A stretch of DNA of 64,000 nt from Liolophura sinensis (GCF_032854445.1 NC_088303.1:11663501-11727500), one strand, 5' to 3'; counted from the first letter of the stretch, positions 22,590 through 34,971 are shown. Numbers and translations are program-made. The notes: generated by a model from the sequence alone, not told the origin.

Positions 22590-23214
22590 TCCAGCAAAAT
22601 AATACAATGTGGCAGTTTAGAGTTCGAACCTGTTAAGGTTTAAAAAAGTTCTTTTTGGCAAGGATAATTACGATTACATCTGCTATGGCATGAGCGTCTG
22701 AAAAAAAGTCTCATAAATAGTTATTTGGAACGGACGAACCACGGCAAAAATTGAAAACCTGAAAGTGTGAACTTTCTGAAGGCAAAGGGTGAGATTTGTG
22801 TCTCTGGAATACGGCGAGGCAGGTAATCAGTATTTAATTGTCACATGACACAGTAATACATTTTTTCCTTTAGCAAGAAAAGATCAAAAAACTCCCTTAT
22901 TTATCCACTAACCGGTATGGTACTTGATTGGGACCTATTGCATAACGCCAGGCACACTCAAATGTTTGACTGATAAAATGGAGGTCACTTTTATGGGTGG
23001 AGGAAACCAGAGTGTCCACGCTAAAAAACCGACATTGGCAAGTTATACTGAAGAGCTTTCCCACGTGGAGATGAGTTGTACGGTTACATACGTACACCAT
23101 AATGTTAGGAAAGTGGTCTTCAAGTTAGACTGCGCGCATGTGCAAACAGGCCCACGAGCGTTGTTGAACGTTTACTGTCACAAAGCCCCACAAAAAATGA
23201 CTGGAAAATTCACG

Positions 23215-23405
23215 AATACTCTGTCCATCTCCGGGTTTGAACCCCTGGGACATTACATGGCCCGCCTCTCAGCCAGGTAAACTCTGTCCATCTCCGGGTT
23301 TGAACCCCTGGGACATTACATGGCCCGCCTCTCAGCCAGGTAAACTCTGTCCATCTCCGGGTTTGAACCCCTGGGACATTACATGGCCCGCCTCTCAGCC
23401 AGGTA
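23215..23405 (-). repeat. 63-bp tandem triplication with a tRNA B-box-like core
   Basis: Three almost identical 63-bp units contain, on the minus strand, GGGGTTCAAACCCGG. This matches the Pol III B-box consensus (GGTTCRANNCC), so the unit may come from a tRNA-derived SINE. An ORF runs through the first unit at 22924-23280, but I see no domain in it. Confidence 0.85.
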
Positions 23406-23459
23406 AATTCGATTGTGGCGTTGTTTGTGCTAGAAGACATGAGAGTATGGATTCATAAA

Positions 23460-25283
23460 ACACAAAAAAGATCATTTGATGGCCAACACTGTCAACTGTA
23501 TGTAATTCTCTCATACATATCTTAGGGCCGGTTTAATTATAAACTTGAAAACTTGGTAGTGACATCACTCGTATAATACGCATATGGGTACACTGTGTGT
23601 ACCGGACACGGTTGGAGTCAAACCAGCAACATCAGGCCTACATCCGGGTAGGTTTCAGTGTGTCACTCCCATTTTAGGGTTTCACACATATTGCGGATGT
23701 ACAGTACATGAACTACCATCCCTGTTGTTTGCCATTGGTTGGATTTTTTTCCCGCAGTGAAAATTAGGCACCCACGATTGTACACCTATTTGTGATATAA
23801 ATTTGTAAGCTCATAGGGATACGGTATACCCTACATACTTATACACAAAGTCTACATAAAACCGAAATCTGCAGGCGTAAAATCGGAGTGAATCTGATAA
23901 ATCAGTATTTGGGGGACACCGGACATCGGAAGGACGCCTTGACTCGACGACAGTTAAATTTATAACCAGGTATGTGGAGTAATAACTAAGGTTAAAACGA
24001 CGGGAAATTAACACATCCGATAATCCGTTGTAACGAGCCTGTATGAGTTTTAACATTAGTGGCTAATATAGCAGTCGCTGTATTCAATAAAGTTAAATGT
24101 GAACAGTTGTTCTTGTATTCTCTTAGACGGATCGGAATCTAGAGACCACGTGATCTCCTTAGTAACAAACGACGTGGGTGAAAACTGTTCTCCCAACGTT
24201 ATTGCATAGGAAAATGCCTATTTTTGAATCGCTGTCAGCGATCTTGTATCCTTTGGATTTGTATAATTGTCAGCTTTCCAGATAGTCTGAGTATTTCTTC
24301 AGAGCTTTCTCGATGTTATTGTATGACTCGATGACTTTTAGTACTGATATATTTTTATACTTAACTTACTTATACTTTGCGTATGAATTTCTTACTGTAT
24401 GCATTCATTAGTGTATATATTTATAAAAGTTTAAGAGAGATATATATTCAGATCTAAACTGATTAAATAATGTTATGACTGAACAGAGTCGGTATGGATA
24501 TATTTAGCTTTACTGACAATCTTTTTTCTTACTGAGAACCTTTTTGTTAAATAACTACTTCAGTTCAGCCGAATTTTGGACTTCTTTCTTTTATGAAAGT
24601 GAAAGAAAAATAATTTACAAGACAGCAGCAAATTTATTACTTCGGTGAAAATTTGTTCACAAGAAATATGAAAAATGATACATGCATGATCACAAAATAA
24701 AATACATGTGTTCCAGCGTTGCAGCTGTTGCAGATATGAACGGGTGCTATGGCCATTTCCATGGAGACATTGTTGTAGTGTCTTCATAATGCGATGCCTG
24801 CGGCTGCAACATCTAAACAATACATTTATAACCGTATATTTTTCCCTTTTGAGGGAAATTACAACGCTTTTCAGCTTGTTATTTTACTTACATTTATAAA
24901 TTTGTAACTTATTATTTGGCAACAGATTTTCTTATTATTGTTCTTGTCTATACAAGAGTAACAAAAATACACGGCCAAATAAACTGAATTCGTTAAAATA
25001 TAACGGCCTCTTTTATAAATGATTGAATGATATCTACTCTGTTCACTCATTAATTTATTTAACAAGTTTAGATTTCATCATATACCTCCTTAAAACAATT
25101 TTTTGGGTTGAGTTCTTTATGATTTGTGGGTGTTTTGCATGTTCTTGATGGAAGGGATGGGCTTTTTGTCCTAGGGTAGTTGTGAGACTGTGAGACCTTG
25201 TTGTCCAGTGGACCTTTTGTCCGTATCCCGAATGCTTCATACAAACTATGAAATTCACACCATGTTATGCATTTTAAGTTATG
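23460..25283. other. Intergenic, no gene seen
   Basis: AT-rich DNA with short ORFs only. No repeat or exon could be supported. Confidence 0.5.
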
Positions 25284-25572
25284 CTTTTTAGCAAGGGGCC
25301 TCCGTGGCTCAGTTGGTTAGCGCCCTAGCGCAGCGCAATGACCCAGGAGTCTCTCACCAATGCGGCCGCTGTGAGTTCAAGTCCAGCTCATGCTGGCTTC
25401 CTCTCCGGCCGTAGGTGGGAAGGTGTGCCAGCAACCTGCGGATGGTCGTGGGTTTCCCCCGGGCCCTGCCCGGTTTCCACCCACCATAATGCTGGCCGCC
25501 GTCGTATAAGTGAAATATTCTTGAGTACTGCGTAAAACACCAATCAAATAAATAAATAAATATTCTTTTTAG
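25284..25572 (+). mobile_element. SINE A, full length with target-site duplication
   Basis: The tRNA-like head starts at GGGGCCTCCGTGGCTCAGTT, with an A box (TGGCTCAGTTGGTTAGCG) and a B-box-like GAGTTCAAGTCC. The body continues to the GCGTAAAACACCAATCAAAT end and AAATAAATAA tail. An 8-bp CTTTTTAG flanks it on both sides (25284-25291 and 25565-25572), consistent with LINE-driven insertion. Confidence 0.93.
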
Positions 25573-26020
25573 GCATGAATTTTAAGTTATTGTGCCAAAA
25601 AGTTATGCATGGCAGTCACAGGCTTTAATAAATGATATCAAATTAGAATTAAAATACAGCTTATTCATGGTTTTGCAGAGATGTCAAAGCTTCTCTGAGC
25701 CAATCATCAGCACACTCTGTAGTCACATGACTAGAGTAATGGAGGTAAAACAAATCAAATTTAACCCAGGTGAGATACGCATAGAATAAGATTTTAGCAT
25801 GAATGATAAAAAATATAGATTTTAGGTAAGAAATTTTTCTGGAAAACTAATCAGAATGTGTGTAACCTTCAAATATGATAGTTTCATTGTCCTGTAGTAC
25901 TTTAAAGTTTGGAAATCGACAAAAATTAGCATTTGACGAATTTAGCTTCATGTTATTTATCACCTCCTGCTGGTCCTTGCAAGGAACCTGGATGCCCAAA
26001 GCTATCAATACATGTATATA

Positions 26021-26232
26021 TTAGGGGGGAATTCTTCATAGGGGAAAATGTCCGTAGGGGGGATTTTTCATAGGGGAAAATGTCCGTAGGGGGACTTGTT
26101 CATAGGGGAAAATGTCCGCAGGGGGGAATTGTTCATAGGGGGAAATGTCTGTAGGAGGAATTGTTCATAGGGGAAAATGTCCATAGGGGGAATTGTTCAT
26201 AGGGGAAAATATCCGTAGGGAAAAATGTTCAT
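26021..26232 (+). repeat. 32-33-bp G-rich minisatellite
   Basis: Six to seven units of CATAGGGGAAAATGTCCGTA followed by GGGGGGAATTGTT carry two G runs each (4-5 and 3-6 G). All G runs lie on the plus strand. Confidence 0.92.
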
Positions 26233-26239
26233 GCTCCTT

Positions 26240-28030
26240 TCTGGATATGCAGGCATAGTAATGTTTGATACTGTCCAAGGTAACATTCTACAAAAAAAAC
26301 TTTTTAATCTCTGATGAAAACAAAAGGTAAAACAAAACAATGACATTTCCAGATTACTTGACTGAGGGTCATTTTCTTGTAATTGAAGATGACGGCTGCT
26401 ATAGAATACCATATTAAAGGATAAATGAAAAGCAAAAATGATTTTATTATGATTTTTGATTGTTTCTCTGTGTACTTCACAAAGGTTTAGGTTTTCAGTG
26501 TTAATGGCCTCCTGCTATACCTTTGTCAACTGTACTGCACTGTCCCTTCAGGCTTCGTGGACCTTATGCACATGTTAACAAAAACAACAGCCTTAATTTT
26601 CACAGAGCATAGGCCCTACAACATTTACAATTTTACATGAATTATACCAATACTCATTTTGGGAGCAAAACATGGGTGATCAGAATTAATTTGTAAACAA
26701 AGCAAAGGTAAATTTCATAACACATTTCGCTAATTTTCTCCCTTTCTATTGTAGGAAAGTACTTTCTATTGTAGGAAGTAGGCAAATACTCTTAATTCTC
26801 GCTTATCTTCCATTTTAAAGCTTTGAAATTTTGCTTAAAATAAAAAACGGTCACTCACATTGTTGATATCTTTGCTTAGTAGGTGTAAAGATATTAGTAA
26901 AAGAACATCAAAGTTCCCCAAACTGTTAAATGATCACTTAGAAAAAATTCTGTGGGGACATTTTTTTCTTAGTTTAAGTACATGTACAAATCTATGCACT
27001 TGGACAAAATTTTCAAAATGTTGAAAATTGGTAAAAAAAAAAAAACGTTTTGAAAAACAACCGCTCTGATATAAGCTTTTATATTTTTACTAATACAAAA
27101 GTTAGATATATGATTTTGAAGTACTTTTTCAAACCTTTTGGAAATTTGAAAAGAAATTTTAGTAACATGAACTGTAAATGTTAAAAATAATATTAGTCTA
27201 GTAAGTGCCATACATGTACTATCAAATAAACTTGTACTATCGAATAAAATAAACCTCGTGATATAAAAATTTCGTATTTTATAATTTAGAAATTTCTGTA
27301 TAATTTCAATTTTCTAATGTCGATATCATCCTATTCCAAATGAGAATACAAATGGGACATCACAAAACAGCAGCAAGGTACAGATTGGAAATAACCAGCT
27401 TTGTTGAACTTCGATAATTCCTCAGAATTCATTTCATAATTGCACTATTGCCCAAATAACTTACCGGAGGAGTGGAAGTGGTTGAGGTCCTGGATGACCA
27501 TTAAGGTACATCCTCGCCAGCAATTTACCCCACCTTACGGTTAACGTTGTTAATCACGCGTGTTAAATATCTGTTTCCTTTGGCTTCCGTGGTATCTGTT
27601 ACAATGTATCTAATGGATATTCACCAAGTGATGAAATCCATATAATAATTCCTATAAAATAATAAGGAAAACTAACTTATTGCGTTTTTTTAAGGTTTGA
27701 GTATTACCACTCAAATTTACATTTACTTTAACAATAACAGAATGTATATTAGTGAATTGTGTTTAAAGGTCGACCCCAAAAAGGGTCAAAGGAATTTTAC
27801 AATATCTGTCTTTATATATTTCGCTCAGTGTTTTATATAAAAAAAAACAATTGACTTCAAACCTGCAACTAAGAATAATTAACTTGTCTGACCAATGTTC
27901 AATTTACTATATGCACTATATGTGCACTATATAATTATATAAGTTACGTCATTATGTTAAGTTTTCTGATTATGGACATATTTCCTGTGTTGTACTGGTA
28001 AGCCTTCTTGTACAAATTCCATTTTGTTAT
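26240..28030. other. Intergenic, no gene seen
   Basis: Very AT-rich sequence. ORFs at 26197-26412 and 26969-27211 are low-complexity and unsupported. Confidence 0.5.
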
Positions 28031-28032
28031 TT

Positions 28033-28178
28033 CTCCAGCTGTACGTTGGAAGGTATGCAACCTGGTCATGAGTTTCCCAAGGGCTTTGCCCGGTTTCCCC
28101 CCACCATAAAGCTGGCCGTCGTCGTATAAGCAAAATATTCTTAAATACAACAAGCACCAATCAAATAAATATATAAAT
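28033..28178 (+). mobile_element. SINE A, 5'-truncated
   Basis: Starts at CCAGCTGTACGTTGGAAGGT and continues through GGCTTTGCCCGGTTTCCCCC and GTCGTCGTATAAG to CACCAATCAAATAAATATAT. It is diverged and lacks the tRNA head. Confidence 0.82.
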
Positions 28179-28703
28179 GAAATAAACATTTAGCAGTCCT
28201 AAGTTACGGGGGATATTTTCTCGGCTTTATAAATGTGGTACAATTTTAAGCGATGATTATGGTATAGTGTGTACATACATCCATTGTGTCGGCAAATGTG
28301 AATTCACCATGTGTTCAACAATTTCACAAACGCAACTCCCCAACCCCAGGCACTCATCCACCCACCCAAAAGATATCAACATGACCCAATTAAGTGAAAA
28401 GCACAAATGGCTAATGGTCCATTAGAGAATGTAAATACCTATGGTAAAAGTAGTAGTGTCATTTTGTGGGTTGGTACACGAAAGTAATCAGGGGATTTAA
28501 TTAATACTTCCAATATGTTTTAAAATTTGATTTCTTAACATTTGTTTTGAAGTTTCAAGAAAGGTGTCGTGTTTGTAATTAACACCCCCTCCTCTCCCCT
28601 CCTCCACTCAGTGAGATGTGGGCTTAGCTATCATTGGTCTTAAAACAACTGAACATGGCACATTTCAGACTGTGTCTCCAGGCCAACTTTGTCCAGTTGT
28701 TGG

Positions 28704-28737
28704 CCTCTGTATGACGTACAACTACGTCATACAGAGG
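28704..28737. repeat. Perfect 15-bp palindrome with 4-base loop
   Basis: CCTCTGTATGACGTA (28704-28718), loop CAAC, then the exact reverse complement (28723-28737). The arms include TGACGTA, a CRE-like core, on both strands. Confidence 0.92.
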
Positions 28738-28802
28738 ACAACAACAGTATATTGAGGACAGCACATTGAGAACCAATGAATGCAGGTGGATACACATATG
28801 TC

Positions 28803-28935
28803 TCTTTATTTATTTCACTGGGGTTTATACGCCTTACTCAGGAATAATTCACTCATTACGATGACGGCACGTATTATGGTGACAGCAAGCCGTGCAGAGC
28901 CACGGGAAACCGCGATCATTCGCAGGTCGATGGCA
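28803..28935 (-). mobile_element. SINE A, degenerate
   Basis: TTTATTTATTTCACTGGGGT, TACGCCTTACTCAGGAATAA and CACTCATTACGATGACGGCA are recognisable but diverged from the fresh copies. Confidence 0.7.
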
Positions 28936-29591
28936 GAACTTTCCATGTACGACCGTGAGCTTGAATTCCCCCGTAGAGCTGTTCTTAATGTACTAGTACT
29001 ACCCTTATCAATGAAACTAATTAACTTGGTGCAGTGTGGTCACGTAAATAATACAGCGAAAACTTTAAAGGCACTGGACGTGTCCAGATAGACAGCCATT
29101 CTGAAAAGTCAAGTGACATACACGTGATTTCCGAAATGTAAGGGCTCTTGCACCGAAATAGTTCTGAGACTATAACGGTTTCATTAGAGTCTGTAGGAAA
29201 CACTTCAACCTTCACAATTCAGCTGTGAAGGACATAAGAACAGGACTGGCTAGTTTTGTGTGCAAATAAGTTTGATGGCCACGAACAAAGACCTTGCTGG
29301 AACCATGCAGCTCTCCAAGTTACACCGTTCGGAAATGTGTGGTGATTCTTTTGAGACACATGAGGATGAACTCAGTGTTACCATTAATATAAGAATTTTT
29401 AGATACTACACTAGGTGGGTCCATCTAGATGTACCAAATTCACTTAAGCATTTAGTTTTTTTCTGAAACTATACCTGCCATACAGTGCTTAAACTCATTT
29501 ATTTATTTCTCATGCTGGTTCGTGCCGATACCATGTATTTCTGAATCATTTACCGTCCATTACTTTAGGTATTCCATCCGCTTACGAATAC

Positions 29592-30236
29592 ATGGCTGAC
29601 GACGAGCCCAGGACTGCCTTCTGGGAGGCTGAAATACCAGTGGGTGATTGCTGTGACGACCTGGGACAGTTTGACGTCAAGGAGCCGATGAACGTTTTGT
29701 TCAACGTCATCCCAAGGTGTACGTCGACAGAAGACGTTTTGACGTACTTGAAGAATCATCGTGGGCTAAAGGCTTGGGCAATGTGCTCAGCCAGCCATAT
29801 CGGCACGGTGTCCACCGTAGTCTCCCATCAGGTATCGCTGCTGTTGAGTGACGACGTAGTGGCGAGGCTCTTGGAATCCCTGAAATCAAAACCTGATGGC
29901 TTTATTATTTATGATTTGTCGAAGACGGAGTTGTTTTCGAACATGACAATGTGGAACACAGTTGCGGCTAACGCGCCGGAAATTAGCCACAGATATCTCT
30001 ACTTAGGTCTGTGTTATAATTTCCAGGTAGCCGTCGAAGTTCTCGAGGAAGCCATTCGGGAAAACTCCCAAAAGCGGCGTAAGAGTAGCTTATGGACAAC
30101 AGCGTGCGCGCCGATCACGTTGGGCATCAGTCTGTTTTGCACTTTCCGTGAGAGTTACAGGCTGGTCAATAAGGAAAACTTTCCCAGAGACATTCCTTTG
30201 TCACATAAAGTTTACCGAGGAACTGTCGTCGAATAA
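29592..30236 (+). CDS. Hypothetical protein, 214 aa
   Basis: An uninterrupted ORF of 214 residues in an otherwise ORF-poor, AT-rich stretch. Codon and amino-acid composition look like real coding DNA (balanced, few low-complexity runs). The N-terminus starts MADDEPRTAFWEAEIP. A Trp/Leu-rich hydrophobic stretch (about residues 168-184) could be a membrane segment. The frame is open upstream of this ATG to a possible acceptor (TTTACTTTAG at about 29561-29570), so this may be the last exon of a longer gene. AATAAA at 30233-30238 overlaps the stop codon and could serve as the poly(A) signal. I do not recognise the family. Confidence 0.55.
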   Translation: MADDEPRTAFWEAEIPVGDCCDDLGQFDVKEPMNVLFNVIPRCTSTEDVLTYLKNHRGLKAWAMCSASHIGTVSTVVSHQVSLLLSDDVVARLLESLKSKPDGFIIYDLSKTELFSNMTMWNTVAANAPEISHRYLYLGLCYNFQVAVEVLEEAIRENSQKRRKSSLWTTACAPITLGISLFCTFRESYRLVNKENFPRDIPLSHKVYRGTVVE

Positions 30237-30239
30237 AGC

Positions 30240-32250
30240 GGACTTAAACAACTATTTCTTTTGTGAAGCATCAACTACATTTTCTGGCATCAAGAATGTA
30301 TATGTGAATGTCTGGGGTTATGTTACATGGTCCGGTTATGTTGAGTTGGGGCCACCGTGAAGTAGGCCTAGAACTCCGCGTGAACACTCAACGCTCACTT
30401 TTCTGCACTCCTCTACTAAATTCATCCTGCACGGACGTGTTGAAACCCATCCCCGTTATTTCAGATTCACTATGCTTATATAGACTGAGGGATGCATGTC
30501 ATTTTCTGGAGGAGCACGTGCAAGCGTCGGCCTTTAGCTGAATTATATCCAGTAAAACGATTGCAAGCATGTGTTGAATTGTCGCTCAGTGACCGGTTTA
30601 GGCCATGACGGGTAGATTTGCAACGCCCAGGTCCCCATTTAAGTACGGGGTGTTATGGGTTAGGAGTTTTGATTAGGATCATGTAGTACATACTCTAGAT
30701 AACGAGGATACACGTGTATAAAGTATTATTAGAGACAGAGGCTGAGACAGAGGTTTTTTTTAAAATTATATACATGTATATATACAACTTCGAGTCTCAT
30801 GATCGTGATGCCAGTAATCTCAGGGTTTTGCTAGTGGTAACAGTGTTACGATACGCGCATGCGCTGTAAGGAGTAGGACATTTATTTCACTACATGAATG
30901 ATGAAACATTTACTATGTTTCTGTTCACATAAAGACTTTAATACATTAATTGTGTCATTGTTGTGAATCCCATTGGGAGACGAATTGCTGGAATTTTCTA
31001 CATTTCAACACATCATACTCATTGCTGTAAACAAGAACTTAAGCATGTGGTACATTGTTTCAATAAGTCATTTTTTTTTTACTTTATTATGCTTCCCATA
31101 CTTGCACACCACTTACATAAAAATAAGCTGTATTCTGGTACACGTGAATCCTGTATTAAGTGATATTGTAATACAGCTTTATAATCTAGACACCCTCATA
31201 TAATGACAAAGAAATTTATGAGCAAGTTGATATTAGAAATTCTGTGAGGGTGGCATCATATATCATCATGTGCCAGTAAGCAGATTAATTCTGACAGCTC
31301 CTGAAGGAATCAAATCCCTGTGCAGTATCCATGGTGATGATTTCTACAAACTTCAAGCCGCATGTACGATAGGTGCAGCGAGAGTTGTAACTCCATAATG
31401 TCCTTAGGCAATGACTTGGACCAAACATTACATGATGGTCATTTGAGTCAGTTAGACTTACAACTTAGTGCATGAGGACTGTTTCACAAGTAGGAAGACC
31501 AGCAGATTTGGTTAATTACAAATTACATTACTTCACATCCTTTTTCTTTTTTCACAAATGCATCAAGACGTTTAAATAAAATTTAACACAAATAATACTT
31601 AAATACTTAAAAATAATAATGAAAAATAATCTTTAATTTAAATATTCAAATTAGCTTTACAAGTATGTATATTTGTCTGATTTCCCTTTCAGAAAAGGTG
31701 ACAAATGTCTTGTTCAAAAATCAAATTATGAGTTGTAATTATATTATAAGTTTAGGGAAGTGAATCCTGGTTATATAATGTACTGTGATTGCTAGGAGTA
31801 ATATAAAAGGAGCCACTTGCCACTGTATGGGTTTCCCTTCCATTTCTGTAAGATGACAAACAAAAGCACACCTTAAAAACTCAGGTAGATAAATTACTCA
31901 GGTATATTCCCCCTACACCGGGTGGATTGGTTCACCAGTGAAGGACACTTGGAGTAATAAAATCTGGAGGTTTGGGACCAAGTACCAGCAAAACGTATTT
32001 CTGAAAACAGGCAAGCTACAACTGGAGTAACACCTCTACCCACACCATGCATGTATATCATGGCAAGTAAAGAAGGGTTCCAGGAGGTTTTGTTATGAAA
32101 TTTCTCGCATTTCCAACCATCATTTTCAATAAGTTATATGTTATTCCCGAAATCCTTATTCAGTCTCCTGATTATTAATAATGTTACGTGCTACATAGAT
32201 TGATACCTGTATAAAGAAAACGTCAAAACTTCCATCATTCAAATTTCCTA
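30240..32250. other. Intergenic, no gene seen
   Basis: AT-rich DNA between two genes that converge on it. It should include the 3' UTR of the minus-strand gene ending at 32258. A TAGGCCTA octamer lies at 30363-30370. Confidence 0.5.
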
Positions 32251-32257
32251 AGATTCC

Positions 32258-32878
32258 TCACGATTCTACTCTGGCTTTCTCAAGCTCTTGATAGCTGTTT
32301 TTGATGGTCAGAAGTTTGTGTCGCAAGTTGGCCATTTCCACTGCCAGCTGTATAGCATCCTGAAAGCTTTTCTGGCTAACTCTCAGTGTTTGTGGGACTA
32401 GAACACCAAACCACTTGAGTGGGTCCTGGTTCACTGGCTTGGACTTCGGCTCTGTAGGAAGTCCATCCAGGGATCCAATGCCCATCTTCTTTATCTGATC
32501 ATTAATCCAATCCATGTCGTCAAAATCTTCTTTTTCAGTGTCGTCTTTGTTGGTGCATTTTTGCCCTCGCTTTCTGGGTTTTCCTGATTCCTCATTGGTA
32601 CTGCTCACTTCTGACCCTTCCCTCACCAGTACAAACAAATCTGTGGTATCTCCTTCTGAATTCACATTGATCGTAGCTAAGGGCGTCGTTTCACGTTCAT
32701 CAAACTGTAAAGCACCAACTGCCTTCACACCCATTGTGTAACGCGCTTTGGACAAGTTGAAAAATCCGGCGCTGAGCTGGTCTTGAAATTCCTGTTGACA
32801 ACAGTACAAACTGTCCAAGGTGTTGAAGTAGTCCACAACTTTGTCATCCATCAGTTGTCTCCCTTTATCATCAGTCAT
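32258..32878 (-). CDS. CCDC115: CCDC115 / VMA22-like V-ATPase assembly factor
   Basis: This uninterrupted ORF encodes 206 residues. The N-terminal block (LSAGFFNLSKARYTMG then VKAVGALQF) and the C-terminal block (DPLKWFGVLVPQTLRVSQ followed by SFQDAIQLAVEMANLR) match the two conserved parts of CCDC115, the animal counterpart of yeast Vma22. Known members act at the ER/Golgi in assembling the Vo sector of the V-ATPase. The human protein, about 180 residues, is of similar length. Between the blocks is a charged, variable linker (about residues 70-140) with KPRKRG. The C-terminal end is heptad-like, as expected for a coiled coil. An acceptor-like TTTTCAG lies about 45 bp upstream of the ATG, so a 5'-UTR intron is likely. 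The coding part has no intron. Confidence 0.88.
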   Translation of the reverse strand: MTDDKGRQLMDDKVVDYFNTLDSLYCCQQEFQDQLSAGFFNLSKARYTMGVKAVGALQFDERETTPLATINVNSEGDTTDLFVLVREGSEVSSTNEESGKPRKRGQKCTNKDDTEKEDFDDMDWINDQIKKMGIGSLDGLPTEPKSKPVNQDPLKWFGVLVPQTLRVSQKSFQDAIQLAVEMANLRHKLLTIKNSYQELEKARVES

Positions 32879-32939
32879 TGTTGGGAATGTGTATCAGGTA
32901 GAGTCAACTTTACCTTTCACAATCTGAAAAGACACAAAT

Positions 32940-33260
32940 GCTGTATTCTGCAGATGTTTTGCACTATACACGTATCAGACAGGGGAGGGAATGGGGTGGG
33001 TGGGGGTTGGAGGAAGATGATATGCTTTCAAACAACCCGTAGATCAATTCTAATTTTTGCCTTATGTTCATCCTTTAGCAGATGGAAATATGCACAAAGC
33101 AGGCGTATTATTAAGAGATATAAAATATTTTTTCATTTCCCTTACAACCATAGTCTTTGTTTTAGAGTTCCTTTTCATGTACCCTGTGCAAATTATTGTT
33201 CTGTAAGAGTGGGTTGGAGAATTTCTGGTGAGTGCTCAACCAGACCTGAGCGCATGGCAA
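32940..33260. other. Upstream region of the CCDC115-like gene
   Basis: Probably intron or promoter of the minus-strand gene. It contains a G-rich run (GGGAATGGGGTGGGTGGGGG near 32986) and no clear TATA box. Confidence 0.4.
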
Positions 33261-33350
33261 ATTTATTTATTTTATTTATTTGATTGGTGTTCTACGTCGT
33301 AGTCAAGAATATTTCACTTATATGACGACGGCAAGCATTTTGGGGGAGAC
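33261..33350 (-). mobile_element. SINE A, 3' end
   Basis: TTTATTTATTTGATTGGTGT, CTACGTCGTAGTCAAGAATA and CACTTATATGACGACGGCAA are followed by unrelated sequence. Confidence 0.85.
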
Positions 33351-33359
33351 TACATGGCA

Positions 33360-34970
33360 GATGGTTTAACTCACATGGAGCTTCATCACATTCAACTGAC
33401 CTATGGCAAATATCTGGCTAAGACTGGAAACATCAATGCATTTATTCTATACACAGAAATTTTTGACACCAACACAAATGAAACTACATTCATGTCTGTG
33501 ACCCTTTTTGTTTTATACAGAAGTATCTGATACATGAAATTCACAAAGTAACATGCCTTATGAAATGAACACAAAGATCTGCAGTCATCTGCACATGTAT
33601 ATATGTGGGCACGCTCTCTACATGTTTGTCCATAACTGATTCTTGAACTTCAAACACACTTTAGTTCTTCAAGTATTGATATTTTAAAATGTATAGTGAT
33701 GCATAATATAAATTCAATGAAAGGTAGAGCACTTACATGTACATAAATGGTGACTTTCTTCTGCAAACGAAAACTGTGACCCGTCCTCATGCAGGGCTGT
33801 CACCTTCAAGTATTGTCCTAGGATCTATTAGCCTGGAGACAAAGTTATGTTTGCTGAGAAGTCAAATACACAGCACATAATGGCGAGAGATCAGAGTAGT
33901 GGTATACCCCTAACAACCCAACGTGATATCTGAGCTACATACCATGGCTGAGAGGGAAACAAGAATACTAATTGCTGTCATGAGATATTTTTGTTTGACT
34001 CCTACATCAGTGTATTTTTATTAAATCTGTATCACACCCATACACTAAGGATGAGTGTGGCATTTCGATTGTCAGAGGAGTAATACATGGTCTACATGTA
34101 ACTGCTACCCTATTTCCTCGACCTTTTCACATATGAAAGAGCAACTTTCAGTTCAACTTATGCATATTTATAATTTCATTTTGGAGACAAGAGCATATTG
34201 GCTGGATTGGCCAATTTCAGGGCTCCGCAAAAAGAATAGTTTTATCTGTCAACACAGAATAATGCCTTCGGAATATGTCTGAATGAACACCTAGCAAACA
34301 TGCTATAATGAAGAGCTATAATGCAAAATGCAATATGTCCTGAAAATATAGTTCCCAAAAACAATGTACAAGCCAAACTGAAAAGTTTATTTGACAATGT
34401 GAAAATGGAAGCTTTTCAGTGGGAACTGTTAAGCAATAAGTACTCACACGTAATGTATGACTATACCAGTGACAGATGTGGATGAAGGTATAAATTTTAT
34501 TTAAAAAAATCACATGCAAAATATCCTTTCTCAGGGACTTCAAGAAGGCATCTTGTTCAGCATTGTAACTGTGACACTTAAATACGAATCACATTATTGA
34601 ACCCAAAAATCTGTTGTGGTTCAGTTAGTCAATTGATTTGTTAAGGCGTAGAGAAAATACCTGCCGAGTAAGATTAATTCACCATAATAAATTTGAAATC
34701 ACACAGATTCCTTAAAATGTACATTTTGTCTGCTGATTAACCACAAGTACAGCATCAACCATATGTTTCCAAAATTTCAAGGCCATGGGATACAGACATT
34801 CTTTTGTACCAGACAACATACAGTCCGACACCAGTACACATGATGTTCGGAACGACCTGCTGTGCTGCCAGCCACAAGATACATGTATATTTCACAAGCA
34901 GAGTTAACTGCATAAGGTTTTTAAGCATTCTGTGGAGCATTCTCTGACAATAGCTTCAGGCCGAAATTAA
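33360..34970. other. Intergenic, no gene seen
   Basis: AT-rich, with short unsupported ORFs only. Confidence 0.5.
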
Positions 34971-34971
34971 G

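Noticed and set aside
22924-23280. 118-codon plus-strand ORF
   Set aside because: Runs into the 63-bp repeat, has no domain, and lacks splice or promoter support.
25298-25535. tRNA gene, and ORFs such as 25338-25535 and 47695-47892
   Set aside because: The tRNA-like sequence is the head of SINE A, with a body and A-rich tail attached. The ORFs are translations of the SINE and recur at each copy.
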